From: Lineus longissimus
Taxonomy: Eukaryota > Nemertea > Pilidiophora > Heteronemertea > Lineidae
NCBI RefSeq assembly: GCF_910592395.1
Contig: NC_088326.1
Location: 10,049,001-10,113,000, forward strand
Reading direction: 5' to 3'
DNA: 64,000 nt
The position numbers and the translations under genes are program-made. The notes under the pieces were generated by a model. That model was not told the origin of the DNA and ran no database searches. It was given only the letters and a program-made list of their open reading frames with translations. This document shows positions 48,762-58,400 of the stretch, in pieces; the first letter of the stretch is position 1, and every line of letters begins with the position of its first letter.

Positions 48762-51700
48762 GTGAGTTTTGACTTTGTGTTATTGAAACACAGTTTCTCG
48801 TGTTTGGTCACGTGACCTATGCAGATGATCTACACTTTTCTGAAAACATGTACACCGTATATCTTCCAAGGTTGAACGATACGATACGTTTCAGTCCCAT
48901 CCGCTTCCAATGATTATGTTAAGCCATTATTTTATGAGGCTGATGTCATAATGCATGTATAATCTTCGTAGGATTTTTAAATGGGAAGACATGTTTTCAC
49001 GACAACGACATTGATTCTTTGCTATATTTTGATTCACCCAAAAGAGTCAAATACGCCATTTTTGATTAAAAAAACTAATTTAATCAAGTTCCTTTTAACC
49101 TATACGATTGTAATCGGGAAATTCGATATGGGGTGTTGTATTTTGGCATCTGGCCTTGGCCTAGGCGTGCACTATATATATATATATATATAACGAGTCT
49201 TGTATAGCGCAGTATCCGATCCATTAGGATCGCTCAAAGCGCTGCATCACTGCTCATGAAGGCTTCAGAAAAGAGGAAATGTTTCAAGGAACGTTTGAAA
49301 GGAACAATGTCTTGGATGTTTCTGATAGTTGCTGGAAGTTTATTCCACATTTTTGGTGCACCAATAGAAAAAGCTCTAGTTCCTATTGATTGCACCTTTG
49401 CTCTGGGAGGTTGAAGGAGAGTTTCAGCTGAGGAGCGAAGGGGACGGTTAGGTGTGTAGATTGATATAAGCTCGGAGAGATAGGATGGGGCCAGACCATG
49501 GAGACATTTGAAAGTAAGGAGGAGGACCTTGTAAGCGATACGCTGTTCAACAGGGAGCCAATGTAGAGACTTGAGGACTGGGGTAATATGTGACCTCTTT
49601 CGAGACTTGGTAATAAGACGAGCCGCGTTGTTTTGCACTTACTGCAGTGGACGGACAGTAGATTTAGGCAAGCCAAGAAGAAGGGAATTGCAGAAGTCAA
49701 GTCTAGAAGTGATGAGGGCTTGAATATAGAGCCTGGTGGTGATGACCGATAGATATCTGCGGATCTTTCCAATATTGCCGATATGAAAGTATGAGGCCCT
49801 AACACAAGCACTGATGTGCTGTTTGAAAGTGAAATCACTGTCAAAAACTACACCAAGGTTTCTCGCTGAAAGAGAAGCATACACATCAGCGTCAATGATG
49901 CGGACTGATTGCAGCCTAAGCACGTCGATGTGCTTCTTGGGACCAATGAACAATAGATCTGTCTTTTCACCATTACATTTGAGAAAGTTTCTTACCAACC
50001 ATTTGTTGAGGTCGAAAACACCGGTTGACATCAAGTCACATGTGGGGCCGAGCTCAGGCAGTGTGAAAACCAGGTATAACTGACTGTCATCGGCATAAAA
50101 GTGGTAAGAAATGCTATGTGCCATGATGATAGCACCGATAGGTGTAGTATAGATGGAAAATAACAGGGGACCAAGTATGGAACCCTGAGGTACCCCACAC
50201 TTGATCATACTTGGCTTTGAAAGTTTACCCTCAACGCACACCTCCTGACACCTGCCACTAAGATAGGACGTGAACCATTTCAATGCCACCCCTGAGACTC
50301 CCATTGCACCAAGGCGATTTATCAGCTTCACATGATCCACAGTATCGAAAGCAGCGCTCATGTCCAAAAGTACTAAGAGGACACATTTCTTTTCATCGAG
50401 CGCACGAATGACATCATTATGGACACGAGTAAGCCCAGTTTCAACGCTGTGCATAGGACGATAGGCTGATTGAAAAGGTTCACGCAGATCGTTGCTATCC
50501 AAGTGTACTGATAATTGATTGGCAACTACCCTCTCAAGCACCTTTGAGAGAAAGCATAGATTGGACACCGGGCGATAGTTTTTAAGTACATCGGCATCCA
50601 ATGATGGTTTCTTAATAAGTGGATTAAGAATAGCCCTCTTGAAACTATCAGGGACAACACCACAACTGAGAGAGGAGTTGATGATTGCAATCATAACCTC
50701 AACTATACCCGGTGTACACTTTTTCAGCAAAGGTGTTGGAATGGGGTCAAGTGAACAGCTAGTAGCTCTCATTTGACCAAGGAGTTTAACAAACTCAGTG
50801 GAAGTAACAGGCTTAAACTCATCAAGCTTGGAGGAGCACAGATACTGTTCATGCACTTGCTCATCACCGTCCTGGTCAGGGAAAGACTCCCTAATCAGTT
50901 GAACCTTATTTGCAAAATATGCACTGAACCTTTCTGCAAGTTCATTGGCGCACTCATGACTCGGCAAAACGGTGTTCTTCTTGCCATAGAGTAAAGAGTT
51001 CACTGTTCTGAAAGTGTCAACAGTTGAAGATCCCTCAGCCTGCACAGCAAAATGGTCCTCCTTGGCTGTCTCAATCATTGAATCCACAAGTCTGGCTTGA
51101 TGTTTCCAAATCTGGCGATCAATTGTAAGTTTTGAGCGCCGAAATTTCCGTTCAAGTTTACGCTCAGTCTTTCTTTCCTGTACAATCTCGTCACTGAACC
51201 AAGGTGCATTGGGACGGACTGTAACGCGTTTGGACTTCGCAGGAGCATGTTGGTCAAGTGTGTTTCGGAGAACCTTGTCATAACACACAGTTAGAGTCTC
51301 AAGATCACTTTCAAGATCACTAGTATTGCATGCGGGAAAAAATGTACTGTCGGGCAGAAGTCAGAACGCACTTTTTGCGCTATCCGTATTGGTTGCAAGT
51401 ATCGGCTTTAACTGTCGTTAGAAACCAAAGCTGAGAAATGATACTCGCTCTGATCTGCAAAAACCTTTTTTCCATTACACCGTGAAGTCCTTGGCGCGTG
51501 ATGATATAAGATGCAACAATGGCGACTTATGCTGCAACTAGTAGCTCCGGTTGATTCTCATAGGCATCGGCCGGGAGTAAGAAGCCTTTTTGTATAATGG
51601 TTGGTATGACTAGGTGCAATGCTTGGCATAAAATCCCGGATGTAGAGGAAGGCCATAGATCCCAAGACCCAGAAGCTTATCATTCATACACATAAACGCA

Positions 51701-52384
51701 TTTGATTTTTTCAGAACCCCCCAAATACGTCAACAACTGTAAATGCAGTAAGTATGCTTTAAGAAATCTTCTTTGTCTGCATTTTTTTAAATACATTGTA
51801 TGTGTTTTATTAAATTACTACAATAATTTTATTGTTTGCTTATATAAGTGGATGGCGGGAAAGAGCGTTAATTGATACGAGATGGTGCCGTCCTCAAAAA
51901 CAGCGTAATATTCAATCATCAGCCAGTATATGATCCGCGTTGCATTGGTAACTGTACATATGCATTGCGATCGCGTAGTGTAATAGAAGTAAAAATGGCC
52001 GCGGGCACAGACTGATAATGGACGTAGTACAAAACATATGTCTGTAGGCATGTACATCGTATACATAGTAACATACAACAATAACAAAATTACACACACG
52101 ATGACTATTAGTCATTGGTTAATTTCAAGTTTTGAATTTCGAAGTCGAGTTTAGAATTTCGAAGTTGAGTTTTGAATCTCGAAATGAGTTTTGAATCTCG
52201 AAATCGCCAAAAAAAATAAATTTTAGGAATGTTCGCTAATCGGGAAAATTTGGCGTGTTACAGTATTTCATGTACACACCTTCTCTCTTTTACAGTACAG
52301 AACTGCAATGGGTTCAACGTCACCAATTACTGCATCCCCTGGCCGAGTTGTACCTCAAACCTCACATTTACGACGGTTCTATGA
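48479..52384 (+). CDS. Secreted mucin-like peptide with CxC/CxxWPxC tail (gene B)
   Basis: Coding exons are 48479-48761, 51715-51747 and 52296-52384, all introns in phase 1, giving 134 residues. The acceptor TTTTCCAG abuts ATG. Residues 1-19 are a signal peptide. A Gly/Ser/Lys stretch follows, then a Thr-rich tract with five TTTTIP units (about 43-72), a typical O-glycosylation substrate. The microexon supplies PPKYVNNCKC. The last exon supplies NCNGFNVTNYCIPWPSC with NVT and NLT glycosylation sequons and a TGA at 52382. Organisation and the PK[FY]VxxCxC and CxxWPxC motifs match gene A. The mature part has five Cys, an odd number, so intermolecular pairing is possible. An antisense LINE sits in the second coding-gene intron. 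Function is unknown; extracellular or mucus location is inferred. Confidence 0.72.
48605..48694 (+). repeat. 18-bp minisatellite (five units) in gene B
   Basis: Five in-frame units of ACAACAACAACGATNCCG, each coding for TTTTIP or its permutation, differing mainly at one base. A likely site of length variation between alleles. Confidence 0.95.
49173..49192 (+). repeat. (TA)n tail of the antisense LINE
   Basis: About ten TA units directly follow, on the minus strand, the GCGCTATACAAGACTCGTTA end of the LINE at 49173-51360. This places the 3' terminus of that element here. Confidence 0.75.
49234..51288 (-). pseudogene. Reverse transcriptase of a CR1/L2-group LINE, interrupted by one stop
   Basis: The frame is open from about 51360 to 49234 except for a single in-frame TAA at 49641-49639. 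Recognisable reverse transcriptase blocks are LLDMSAAFDTVDH, then GVPQGSILGPLLFSIY, then the catalytic YADD at 50097-50086. The C-terminal part after the stop has the family block LHWLPVEQRIAYK, then LTFKCLHGLAPSYLSELI and the MWNKLPATIR block. RNA-templated DNA synthesis is the family function. This copy lacks the endonuclease and has the stop, so it is not expected to be autonomous. With a single disabling change in this region, insertion seems fairly recent. Confidence 0.88.
51715..51747 (+). CDS. Gene B microexon (33 nt)
   Basis: Acceptor GATTTTTTCAG, donor TGCA/GTAAGT. It encodes PPKYVNNCKC, matching PKFVEDCQC of the gene A microexon at six of nine positions (P, K, V, C, C plus Tyr/Phe as a conservative change). 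Confidence 0.7.
52296..52384 (+). CDS. Gene B last coding exon
   Basis: Acceptor CTCTCTTTTACAG at 52295. It encodes the YCIPWPSC motif and ends at TGA 52382-52384. A second TACAG ends at 52300, five bases later, and would shift the frame. Confidence 0.68.
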
Positions 52385-52398
52385 CCTCTCTTCGCTGA

Positions 52399-54277
52399 CC
52401 TCTGATTGATCCACGGACAGGGACGGACATAAGACCCCTCGTTTCAAAGACCTCTGTATGTATGAGTATTTCTCTCTTCAATACTTGTGTGAATATGTAC
52501 ATAGAATATGAAGATTTGCGCCATTCGTTCCTTAAATAGCGTTGTGTTATTTCTTTTGTGTTTGGCATGTGTTTCTGAATATATGTGGTGGGCACATAAG
52601 CTCACCCTTTCTTTTTTGAGAGTGAATGTATACCCTAGTGACAGTCAGCGCCACGTGGTGGCGGCCGTAGTATTTCCGGTGCCATAGTATCGCAGAACCT
52701 ACATCAAATCAGAACCTGTATCAAAATCGCTTTTGAACGCTATTGACTATTGTTTAATGATCTATTTGAAGTATCACTACGCGTTTGATGGATGATGTTT
52801 TTGTATAACATCGAAAAAGGAGTAATAATAACGGTCAAGGTGCCTCATCGAGGTCTGTCGAAATATCGGTCACGTGGTCATGACGGGGGACTTGAAGCAT
52901 CAAATACAACAATGGCTATTTCGCCTCCATGTATTAAGCCACACATCAGTAATCATACGTGATGAATCCATACTTAAAAAATCATAAACTGCTCGGGGCT
53001 GCTTCGTGCCAAAATATATTTGAATTATTGATACAGTGTTTTGGCAGGGCCTGCACAGTTGCCTGGAGACGGTGCAAACTTGTCGGAGACGTCTGCTGAT
53101 ATTCACGATTAAAAGCATGTGATTAATGACGTGCATAATTATTTATTCGTTTCTTGCTTTCGAGATGATCCGCCGGCTTGAAATCTAACAAAATGTTGAT
53201 GCATTTTATGCTGATGCTTTACAACCAGTTGATCAGCTTGACGGATCACCTGGACGAGAAGTGTCAGTTTGGAGGTCTCGGGGTGACTATACAGAAAGTT
53301 ATTTGCAGGCGCGAGTAGTCGAATTGGTGTTCCCGGATGACTTTAAAGCACAGTTGGAAAAATGGGTCTAGTTTGACTTGGTCAAGTTTTCGTGACGTTA
53401 ATACTGTTTATACACGTGTACAGTGCTGATAAACTGTGAGATAGCGACGAATGTCGGCGAAACGGTGTAACCTGGTCCACTGGCTCCTACGGCATGACTG
53501 GTAGGCCCATATTCCACCTTTGAGTCAGTCATTTCAGAGTTATTGTTCAAGAGACCGAAAGGCACTGCTTGTGTGTCTTCAATCCTCTATCCAGTCATAA
53601 ATGATTAGTCGGTTGCGTGCTTTCATGTAGAAAAAAGATCATACGATGCCAGGCCCTTGACCTATGCAAATGCCGATCATGCCTATATTTGTTCTTGAAT
53701 ATACATGTTCCCAGACTACATATACAATGACAACATTATCATTTCTTGGCCAATCGATAAATTAATTTTTCTCACAGCCTCAGAATTACAAAAACACAGA
53801 GGCACCGTTTATGTAATAATGAATCACAGTGGCAAATATATTATTTGAATCGGCATTTAGAAATAATTCATGATTCGATTTTTTTATCGATAGCCGCGGT
53901 AATATATGCGTTGCCCGGTGGTTGGTTAGGGGTACACAGTTCTTCCATCGAGAGGGTGTACCGAATATTTTGTTCCGTCTCAATAAAAGTTCCCAAAGTG
54001 GTAGACACGTTTTTTTTCCAATGATGATATCTTGCGATTGACGGATACGGCGATTAGTGACGAATTTGGAATAGGACTACTTTTGTAACAGATATTGCTT
54101 CGGAAACCCGCGTTTTTTTCTTTCAAATAAGTGTTCTTTGAATTTGTCCGTGTAAAGTAATGCGTGGCCACCAGTACAACACAAATAATTTTAGTGATTC
54201 AGAGGGTTTTTCTTGCCATTGACTTCAAGTAAGTACATTATTTCTTAAGCGCCAAACTGCACGAAGGAAAGCCCCAA
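52399..54277. other. Intergenic stretch between gene B and the channel gene
   Basis: No gene supported. The 3' UTR of gene B must lie at its left end, but no clear AATAAA was found near it; ATTAAA at about 53104 is distant. Confidence 0.4.
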
Positions 54278-54283
54278 ATGTAG
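54278..54283 (+). promoter_or_regulatory. Minimal start-stop upstream frame (ATGTAG)
   Basis: ATG followed directly by TAG, 96 bases before the start codon of the channel gene. If this is in the 5' UTR it could act as a ribosome-stalling element. No TATA box was seen, and the transcript start is unknown. Confidence 0.25.
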
Positions 54284-54373
54284 AGCCGAAGTTATTCAGA
54301 ATTTCCCGGTTAATAGACGTCAAGACGAAGGACCCAAATCTTCATTCGAGAGTTTGGGGTATCATCGGTCATC

Positions 54374-55439
54374 ATGGATCAAGAAAGGACCATTAAAAAA
54401 GAAACAACAACGACAACTACCACGAAAACAATATTCCAAGTCGAGGATAATGATGCAAATGCATATAATACCCAGTATGGGACAAATTTCGGCCAGGCCG
54501 CGGGGCCAGTGTATCAGCAACCGTACCCAGTGTCTATGGATCCGCTCCCAGGCCCGAGTAAGTATAAAAATGGTTCTCAAGTCTCGGTCATGCGGCCGAA
54601 AACCGCACGAGAAAAGAAAAAAGAGAGGGACAATGATAGGGAAGACTCGGATGAAGAAACCTTCCTAACACTGACGAAGTATCTGTGTTCTACGTCATCA
54701 TCTCATGGGGTCTCACGTGCGGCTGAGTCTAAAAATATCATCAGGAGTGTGGCGTGGTCTCTCCTGTTTCTTGGATCTTTGAGTGCCTTTTGTCTGCAAG
54801 CCTCATATCTGCTCACCGATTACATGGCCATGCCCATCGACGTCAAAACAGAGATTATCACCAAGAAGAATGTGGTGTTTCCGGCGATAACCATTTGCAA
54901 CATGAACCAGATGCGGCGTTCATCATTAGAAAACTCTTCATACGCAACCCTGACCGCATTGGATAAGACAGCATCCGAACTAGCCGCAGAGAACGTTCTG
55001 GCCGCCGTTGTCAACTCCCGGAGAAAGAGAGCCATTGCAAAGGGTGAGAAACCGCCGACCTACACTGCGGACGAAGTGCTGCGGCTTCACGCGAAGATCC
55101 GATTTTTAACCGAGTTTGGCGGCAGGAAGAAGAAATTGGACGAATTCGGTACCAAGGGAGTCTGGATCCCGAAGCGGAAGAAGATTTTGAAGGAAAAAGA
55201 TTCAAAGGACATTGTGAAAACGGCAGAGGGTGGCGAGAAAAAGAAGCAGCGCTTGAAACGGGTTAAAAAAAAACGGGAAGTGCCGGACACGCCGGAAGAA
55301 CGAGCGGAAAGAAGCGATGAAGAGGAAGAGGCGTTACAGCAGGAGCAGGAGGATTACTACGGGGAGAGTTTGATGAGAAACAAGCGAAATGCAGACAGAC
55401 CAGGCAGCAATGACTACTATGACTACTATGACTACTATG
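54374..55439 (+). CDS. Channel exon 1: N-terminus, TM1 and charged insertion
   Basis: 355 codons plus one base. The donor is TATG/GTAAGG; the frame stays open to 55585 but those codons are intronic. It holds the HG motif, the first transmembrane helix, FPAITICN, both furin-type sites and a DYYDYYDYY tract at the end. Confidence 0.92.
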
Positions 55440-58400
55440 GTAAGGCTTGTTATTATTGGTGTCTATATATACCCAGGTCGAAATTCCAGCCAAGGAGATT
55501 TTATCTTGCCCAGTTTCATGTACAAGCACAATGTACAATATTTGAAAGATTCATGGAAGATTCGAATTTTACAGTAATCTTGTAAAAAACGTATATATTG
55601 ATATACACAAAACTTGATTTCGAGTCTTGATCGTTGGATGATTTTCGAGCCGGGCAATCATTAAAATTTGCTTTCCCCGGACATTGGCATTTTTTATCAA
55701 TTGAGGGCCCAAGGGTTTTGTTATTTCACGCCACGTTGCACACAAGCGAAGGCCCTGTGCTATTCATGTTGCGTGGAACTCTTCTGAAAAAGCTTTAAAC
55801 ATATTTCGACCAACGCAAATATGCACGCATACAGGTGTTTCAGCACACTGATCAGGCCCCACAGGGTTTTGAATTTTTTGCAAACCTGTTGACGGACTTT
55901 CATTTTGCTAAAAAAAACTTTAAATGACAACTACTTTTGCTCATTAGTGTGACAAATTAATCAAATCCCAGGCAACAGAAACCGATCTGACATCTGCCAG
56001 TACTAATGACTCTGACAAACTTATTAAATTCTAGGCAACTTAGACCGGTTTGACAACTGCCATTACTATTCTTGACAAATCTATCAAATTCAAGGTTACA
56101 GAAATCGATCTGACAATTCAACTGCTATTACTAACGAAAGTGACAAATCTATCATATTCCAGGCAGTAGGAACATCTCTGACAACTACTATTACTATGCA
56201 TATGAAGAATATTATCAGGAGGCAGCAGAGTTCGAAGATTATATTGGGGATTCCTTGGGAATTGACATGGACACTATGGATAATTACTACGATATGTCGA
56301 CGTACGATTTAGGTTTCGTTGACTATTCATACCTCGAGAACATCACAAAGTAAGGCCAGTAACATTAATTTTATAACCCCCTTATGCCATGCTATAGGCC
56401 TAAAATCATGTCGTACAAACAAAAATATTTATGGTTGAATACGTTAAAACTACATTTACATCAATTCTGATCCGAGATTGTAAATTTTAACCAGTATTTA
56501 TATAACTATCCCCCCCCGCCCCTCTCCCCACCACCAGTTACTCGCCATCATTGACATTGTGTGCTAGCCAACTGCTTCTTCGGTCAACTGCCATGATGAC
56601 ATCATCCTAACTATATACCCCCCCCCCCCCCCCCACCACCACCACCACCACTACCACCACCCTTGCTTCTCGCTCACCAGCCCTATTACCGAAGAGCTCC
56701 CTATCAAGACCTGAGCCTTCCCCATATTATTGTTCAAATGATTTATGGTTAAATGCGTTAACACTACATGTACATGTACATCAATTCTGATCCGAGATTG
56801 TAAATTTTAACCAGTATTTATATGATTAAAGGATTGATGATTGTTGGACTGATCGGTGTGGGATAATTTTTTTTTGTTTATCTTCAGTGATAAATCCTTT
56901 GATCAACTTCTCAAGGTGTCACAGACCTCAGATTATAGTGACGTCATGGATACTCTGCGGCCAACCAGAGAGGAGTTGAGAAATTACGGTCATCAGGGCA
57001 AAGATATGATGATTCAGTGCAGTTTCGATAAGAATACATGTAGTTTTACGTGAGTATAGGAGTTTGAAAATAAGATAATTGTGGGTCATATACCATCCTC
57101 ATTGGCGAATTCCGCTCTGGATAGTGCAGAGGAAAAATCTGGTGATGTCTGGTGGATAAGTGTTGGATAGACGTCAAAAACACTTGAAAATACATGTAAT
57201 CAGTAAAAGTAAATATTTGATAGTTCTTTTTACTATTCTATTAGTTCCTAGTGCACCGAGTGTAAAATGAGCTGTTTTTAAAAATAACTTATTTCACTTT
57301 TTTCTTATACTCGTTCGATAGGAGTATATATTATTAAACATTTAACGCCTATTTTAAGACATTCGTCGGCGTGGCTTAAATAACTATACCCGTTTTGTCG
57401 ATGAATTAAAATCATTTTTACTCAACAAAATTCACTCCAGTAGATAGGTTTCTTATAAAGGACATCGTCCTGCCTTTTCATATAATATTTGGATTTTTTT
57501 CAGAGATTTCAAACGCATAAACAACGCAAAGTATGGAAACTGTTATAGTTTCAATGTGGAGCAACCTGGGAAGTTCATAAAGAAAACCAGTAGGTTTGGA
57601 TCGCAATATGGTACGTAGAAAATGTATTTAGAGTGTGTTTATCCAAGCGATCTGATGCTCGTTCTCATAAAGTAAATTTTGAATAATTGTAATTAAAAGC
57701 AAACCTATCAGTCAGGCTCTCCGTAAAACACATAGCGGCAGTTGTTAGGTGGATTTGTTATATCTTCCCACTCAGAGGTCGGTGGAGTTTAGGGTGTAGG
57801 CTTAGCGTGTTATTTAAGCTGCTTGTTGTACAAATGAAAAACACGGAGACATTTTTTGTAGGAGAGGAGCCCTAGTTCATCTATTTGTTTCCTAAATCAC
57901 ACATTCCACTGCCCTTTCCAATTTTCGTGAGAAGATGACTGATGATCGGTGACCGCTCCCTAGTCCGAAGGCACGCTAGTCTGAATAACCGCTACTCCGA
58001 AAAGTACGTTATAAAATTCATTTTGAAAAATACCCCGTTAGTCCGATTGTCCACTAAGGCCGAAATCAGGGGTTAGTTAGGGAGTGAAGGACGAAGGTTA
58101 CATCTCATCCCGATATTACGAGTAGTGAATGAGGGGTTATGGTACGCCTACTATAAGCGGGTGTGCTATTATGTCAATTGAGCGGTTTCATATAATGAGT
58201 TAATCTATTACTGAATTGGTGTAACACGACATGATCGATATCTTGCGAAAGCATGTTTTTCTTGTCCAACAAATAAAAATCGAAACTCAGAGTCTAATTA
58301 GTAATTAATATTTATTATAACTTAGTTATGTATCTTAGCGAGGTAGTACGACCACTTTGGCCAGCGTTTCCTCGAACCCCCTCCCCGCGAGTCAATTTCA

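Larger units (their letters stand above)
49173..51360 (-). mobile_element. 5'-truncated CR1/L2-group non-LTR retrotransposon
   Basis: On the minus strand this holds the region after the endonuclease, the reverse transcriptase and the C-terminal tail, then a 3' UTR of about 40 bases and a TA tail. The apurinic endonuclease domain is absent, so the copy is truncated at or near 51330-51360. It lies antisense in an intron of gene B between 48761 and 51715. Confidence 0.85.

Noticed and set aside
55440-55585. Continuation of the channel frame past 55439
   Set aside because: Intron read-through: a consensus donor lies at 55440, and exon 2 restores frame and family similarity.
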